Source of the DNA: Pedobacter cryoconitis
GTDB taxonomy: Bacteria > Bacteroidota > Bacteroidia > Sphingobacteriales > Sphingobacteriaceae
DNA length: 64,000 nucleotides
Reading direction: 5' to 3'
NCBI RefSeq assembly: GCF_003259615.1
Contig: NZ_QLLR01000002.1
Span: 124,001-188,000 of the forward strand
Below, one piece after another: positions 61,889 through 64,000 of the stretch (its first letter is position 1; the number at the start of each line of letters is the position of its first letter). The notes below the pieces were generated by a model. That model was not told the DNA's origin, ran no database searches, and saw nothing but the letters and a program-made list of their open reading frames with translations. The position numbers and the translations under genes were made by a program.

Positions 61889-61892
61889 TTGA

Positions 61893-63371
61893 TTAATCTT
61901 TTATATGCTGATATACCTGTTCAATATCCAGATTTTCTCTTAACAATACAGCTAATTTATCATATTGTTCACTGCGGAATTCCAGATAATCTACATAGGG
62001 TACTTGCAAATCGGTATAAGGGGCAACCAAATCATTGATGACTACCTGGTTATCCAGAATGCCGTGAAGGTACGAGCCCCAGCATTTTTCTGATAAAAAA
62101 TAACCATCAGTATGGTTTTCTACTAAATAAGCGACAGGTTGTGGTGCTCCCTGAACTTTAGTCTCCCCCATGTGGATCTCATATCCTATACAGTTTTCAG
62201 CGAAATTACGGTACGTAAAACTACATTGCCTGGTGGTTTTTTCTCCAAGTATTGTGGTTTCTACGGGTAAAATACCCAGGCCTTCAGCTTCTCCTGCAAC
62301 TGACTCTATTTGCCCGGGGTCTTGAATAGTTTTACCCATCATTTGATAGCCTCCGCAGATGCCAATTACCGTTTTTGCATTTTGATGCGCCAGGATAATC
62401 GCTGTTGCAAGCCCGTTCTCCCGGAGCTCAATCAGATCTTCAATGGTATTTTTACTGCCGGGCAGAATCACAATATCTGCCTGAGCAATTCCTGCTGCAG
62501 TATGGGTATAATAAAGATTGACGCGGCTATCTTTATCCAAACGGTCAAAATCAGTAAAATTAGACATCCTGCTTAGCAAAACTACCGCAATATTGACTTT
62601 ACCTGCCACAGGTTGATTTCTTTTCAGTTTCAGAGAAACGGCATCTTCTTCTTCGATAAAAATATCCTTGAAGTAAGGAATAATTCCGATGACCGGAACT
62701 CCGCACAAATCTTCAATCATCTTTTTCCCCTCTTGGAAAAGATCCGGGTCGCCTCGGAATTTATTGATAATAATACCTTTAATACATACTTTTTCTTCTG
62801 GTTCCAGCAATTGCATCGTTCCATAAAGACTGGCAAAAATACCACCTTTATCAATATCTGTAACCAGGTAAGTTGCTGCGCCGGCTGCTATAGCCATCCT
62901 CATATTGGTAATATCCCTTTTTTTGAGGTTCAATTCAGAGATACTCCCCGCTCCTTCCATCACGATAGGTGAATAACGGGAGGCCAGCCTTTGATAAGCG
63001 CGTTTAACTTCTTCAAAAAGCGTAGCACGATCATTTGATAAAAAGTATTCTTTTGCGCTTTGATTGCCTATTGATTTTCCGTTCAGGATCACTTGTGCAG
63101 TTTGATCATTTGTGGGTTTAAGCAACACAGGGTTCATATCAGTATGGCAGGGAATCCCGGCAGCTTCTGCTTGTACGGCCTGTGCGCGCCCTATTTCCAG
63201 GCCCTCGGGAGTAGCATAACTATTAAGTGACATATTCTGCGCTTTAAAGGGTGCTGGTGTATAGCCGTCTTGCTTAAAGATCCGGCAGAATCCGGCAGTA
63301 ATTACACTTTTACCTACATCAGATGAGGTTCCAACAAACATAACTGGCCTGAGCTTCCTTTGATTTTCCAT
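61893..63371 (-). CDS. cobQ: Cobyric acid synthase
   Basis: The protein has 492 residues from the ATG at 63371; the frame extends upstream only to a TTG. It amidates four carboxyl groups of the corrin ring with glutamine and ATP. The N-terminal dethiobiotin-synthetase-like domain has MFVGTSSDVGKSVITAG and PFKAQNMSLNSYAT. The C-terminal glutamine amidotransferase domain has Cys in VIGICGGYQMMG and His in GSYLHGILDN. It is first in the cobQ-cobD-cbiB-P-loop run; no cobalamin riboswitch was found in the 160 bp upstream. Confidence 0.96.
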   Translation of the reverse strand: MENQRKLRPVMFVGTSSDVGKSVITAGFCRIFKQDGYTPAPFKAQNMSLNSYATPEGLEIGRAQAVQAEAAGIPCHTDMNPVLLKPTNDQTAQVILNGKSIGNQSAKEYFLSNDRATLFEEVKRAYQRLASRYSPIVMEGAGSISELNLKKRDITNMRMAIAAGAATYLVTDIDKGGIFASLYGTMQLLEPEEKVCIKGIIINKFRGDPDLFQEGKKMIEDLCGVPVIGIIPYFKDIFIEEEDAVSLKLKRNQPVAGKVNIAVVLLSRMSNFTDFDRLDKDSRVNLYYTHTAAGIAQADIVILPGSKNTIEDLIELRENGLATAIILAHQNAKTVIGICGGYQMMGKTIQDPGQIESVAGEAEGLGILPVETTILGEKTTRQCSFTYRNFAENCIGYEIHMGETKVQGAPQPVAYLVENHTDGYFLSEKCWGSYLHGILDNQVVINDLVAPYTDLQVPYVDYLEFRSEQYDKLAVLLRENLDIEQVYQHIKD

Positions 63372-63531
63372 GGATTGCAAGCTTACACAATTTATCAGAG
63401 CTTAACAATGCAATTTATTCTCCTCAGCTGGCAAATCCTGATACTGCTGATCAGTAAAATCTAATTCCTTTCCATTATCTTAATGTTCAATTAACAACTA
63501 CACCTGATACTTGAAAAACAATAATTTAACC

Positions 63532-64000
63532 ATGAAAAGATCAATTTTAATGATGACTCTGCCAGTCTTACTGGCTTTATCCTGCAAGAAGGACCATGTA
63601 CTGCAGCAGCAAAAAACCAGTTCAGTAAAAAATGATGCAGTAGAAATTGCCAGGGATACCGCGGATATTACTTTGTCCTGGGATAAAACCTACCAAAAGA
63701 TAGAAGGATTTGGTGCATTTGGTGGCAGAATTACTCCTTTTTTCGAATCTCCAAAACGCGATAGTATCATGGATCAGTTATGGGGACAAAAGGGTCTGCA
63801 GCTGACGATCATCCGCGGAAAAATTATCCGCAGTTATCCTTTTGATAAACAGAATGGCGTGGTGAGCATCAAACCTGCTGGTGCTGATATTGATATGGAT
63901 GTAAACAGCGCTGCTTATCAAAAGCTGACAGCAGATGAAAAGGAACAAATCGGTCAGTTATGGATCCTGAAAAAGGCTAAAGAGCGTTATCAATTGCCAA
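63532..64000 (+). CDS. GH30-like glycoside hydrolase lipoprotein (partial, C-terminus outside window)
   Basis: About 156 residues are visible from the ATG at 63532. The signal ends in a lipobox (LLALSC) followed by KKD. The segment ITLSWDKTYQKIEGFGAFGGRITP near residues 50-72 matches the family 30 hydrolase start, where the G-F-G-x-x-G/A pattern leads strand 1 of the barrel, and LQLTIIRGKI is the next strand with its conserved Arg. GH30 covers glucosylceramidases, xylanases and galactanases; subfamily and substrate cannot be told, and the catalytic Glu residues lie outside the window. Confidence 0.7.
   Translation, partial: MKRSILMMTLPVLLALSCKKDHVLQQQKTSSVKNDAVEIARDTADITLSWDKTYQKIEGFGAFGGRITPFFESPKRDSIMDQLWGQKGLQLTIIRGKIIRSYPFDKQNGVVSIKPAGADIDMDVNSAAYQKLTADEKEQIGQLWILKKAKERYQLP

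Noticed and set aside
63372..63531. Cobalamin riboswitch upstream of cobQ
   Set aside because: The 160 bp contain no B12 box or GCCACTG-like core on the minus strand.

Overview
The window comes from a low-GC Bacteroidota genome, most likely a Pedobacter or close Sphingobacteriaceae relative. The evidence is the gene content (DUF5686/CarboxypepD_reg proteins, a TonB-dependent receptor, DUF6266, DUF4397, an Hc1-like small protein, a Sphingobacterium-type serine palmitoyltransferase), many C-terminal-Phe outer-membrane proteins, and promoters of the Bacteroidota TTG-N19..21-TAnnTTTG type. No rRNA, tRNA, CRISPR or complete IS element was seen.

Layout. 0-6 kb: envelope proteins (DUF92 membrane protein cut by the window edge, an Omp85-like barrel, DUF5686) and an AraC regulator. 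5.4-11.3 kb: a complete tripartite RND efflux operon in the order TolC, permease, adaptor. 11.5-14.1 kb: a methyltransferase, a UbiA-like membrane protein and an Xre/RES toxin-antitoxin pair. 14-28.7 kb: mostly housekeeping genes (M1 aminopeptidase, CobW GTPase, C1 peptidase, rpiA, an oxidoreductase, a thioesterase, metE under a cobalamin riboswitch, an aldo-keto reductase, Hc1, a receiver protein, a TPR protein, xseAB).

28.7-40.6 kb looks like a lipid island. A TetR regulator precedes serine palmitoyltransferase (SPT), a 54-aa small ORF and an NAD-dependent epimerase of the kind that reduces 3-ketosphinganine or ketoceramide. Downstream follow a DUF5686 barrel, DUF4833, a fatty acid hydroxylase, and after a terminator a second operon: nucleotidyltransferase, ATP-grasp, CDP-alcohol phosphotransferase, LPG-synthase-type membrane protein and HAD hydrolase. 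Together they suggest synthesis of hydroxylated sphingolipids and a CDP-activated polar head group. Similar 25-bp inverted repeats precede both tetR and SPT, suggesting one regulon.

40.7-48.3 kb: an Xre regulator, an ECF sigma factor with a membrane-anchored barrel partner, a DUF4397 lipoprotein, a GH125 mannosidase, a cation symporter and an unrecognised protein. 48.4-49 kb: a decayed DUF6266 gene beside a 116-bp segment with terminal inverted repeats.

49-63.4 kb is a cobalamin uptake and salvage locus. cobQ, cobD-type decarboxylase, cbiB and a P-loop kinase-like gene come first. A cobalamin riboswitch then precedes btuF-btuC-btuD-btuB. An Rpn-type nuclease on the other strand separates these from pduO-cobU-cobT-cobS-cobC. 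No corrin-ring genes are present, so the cell probably imports corrinoids and rebuilds the lower loop. The second riboswitch on metE would switch off the B12-independent methionine synthase when B12 is available. The window ends inside a GH30-like lipoprotein gene.
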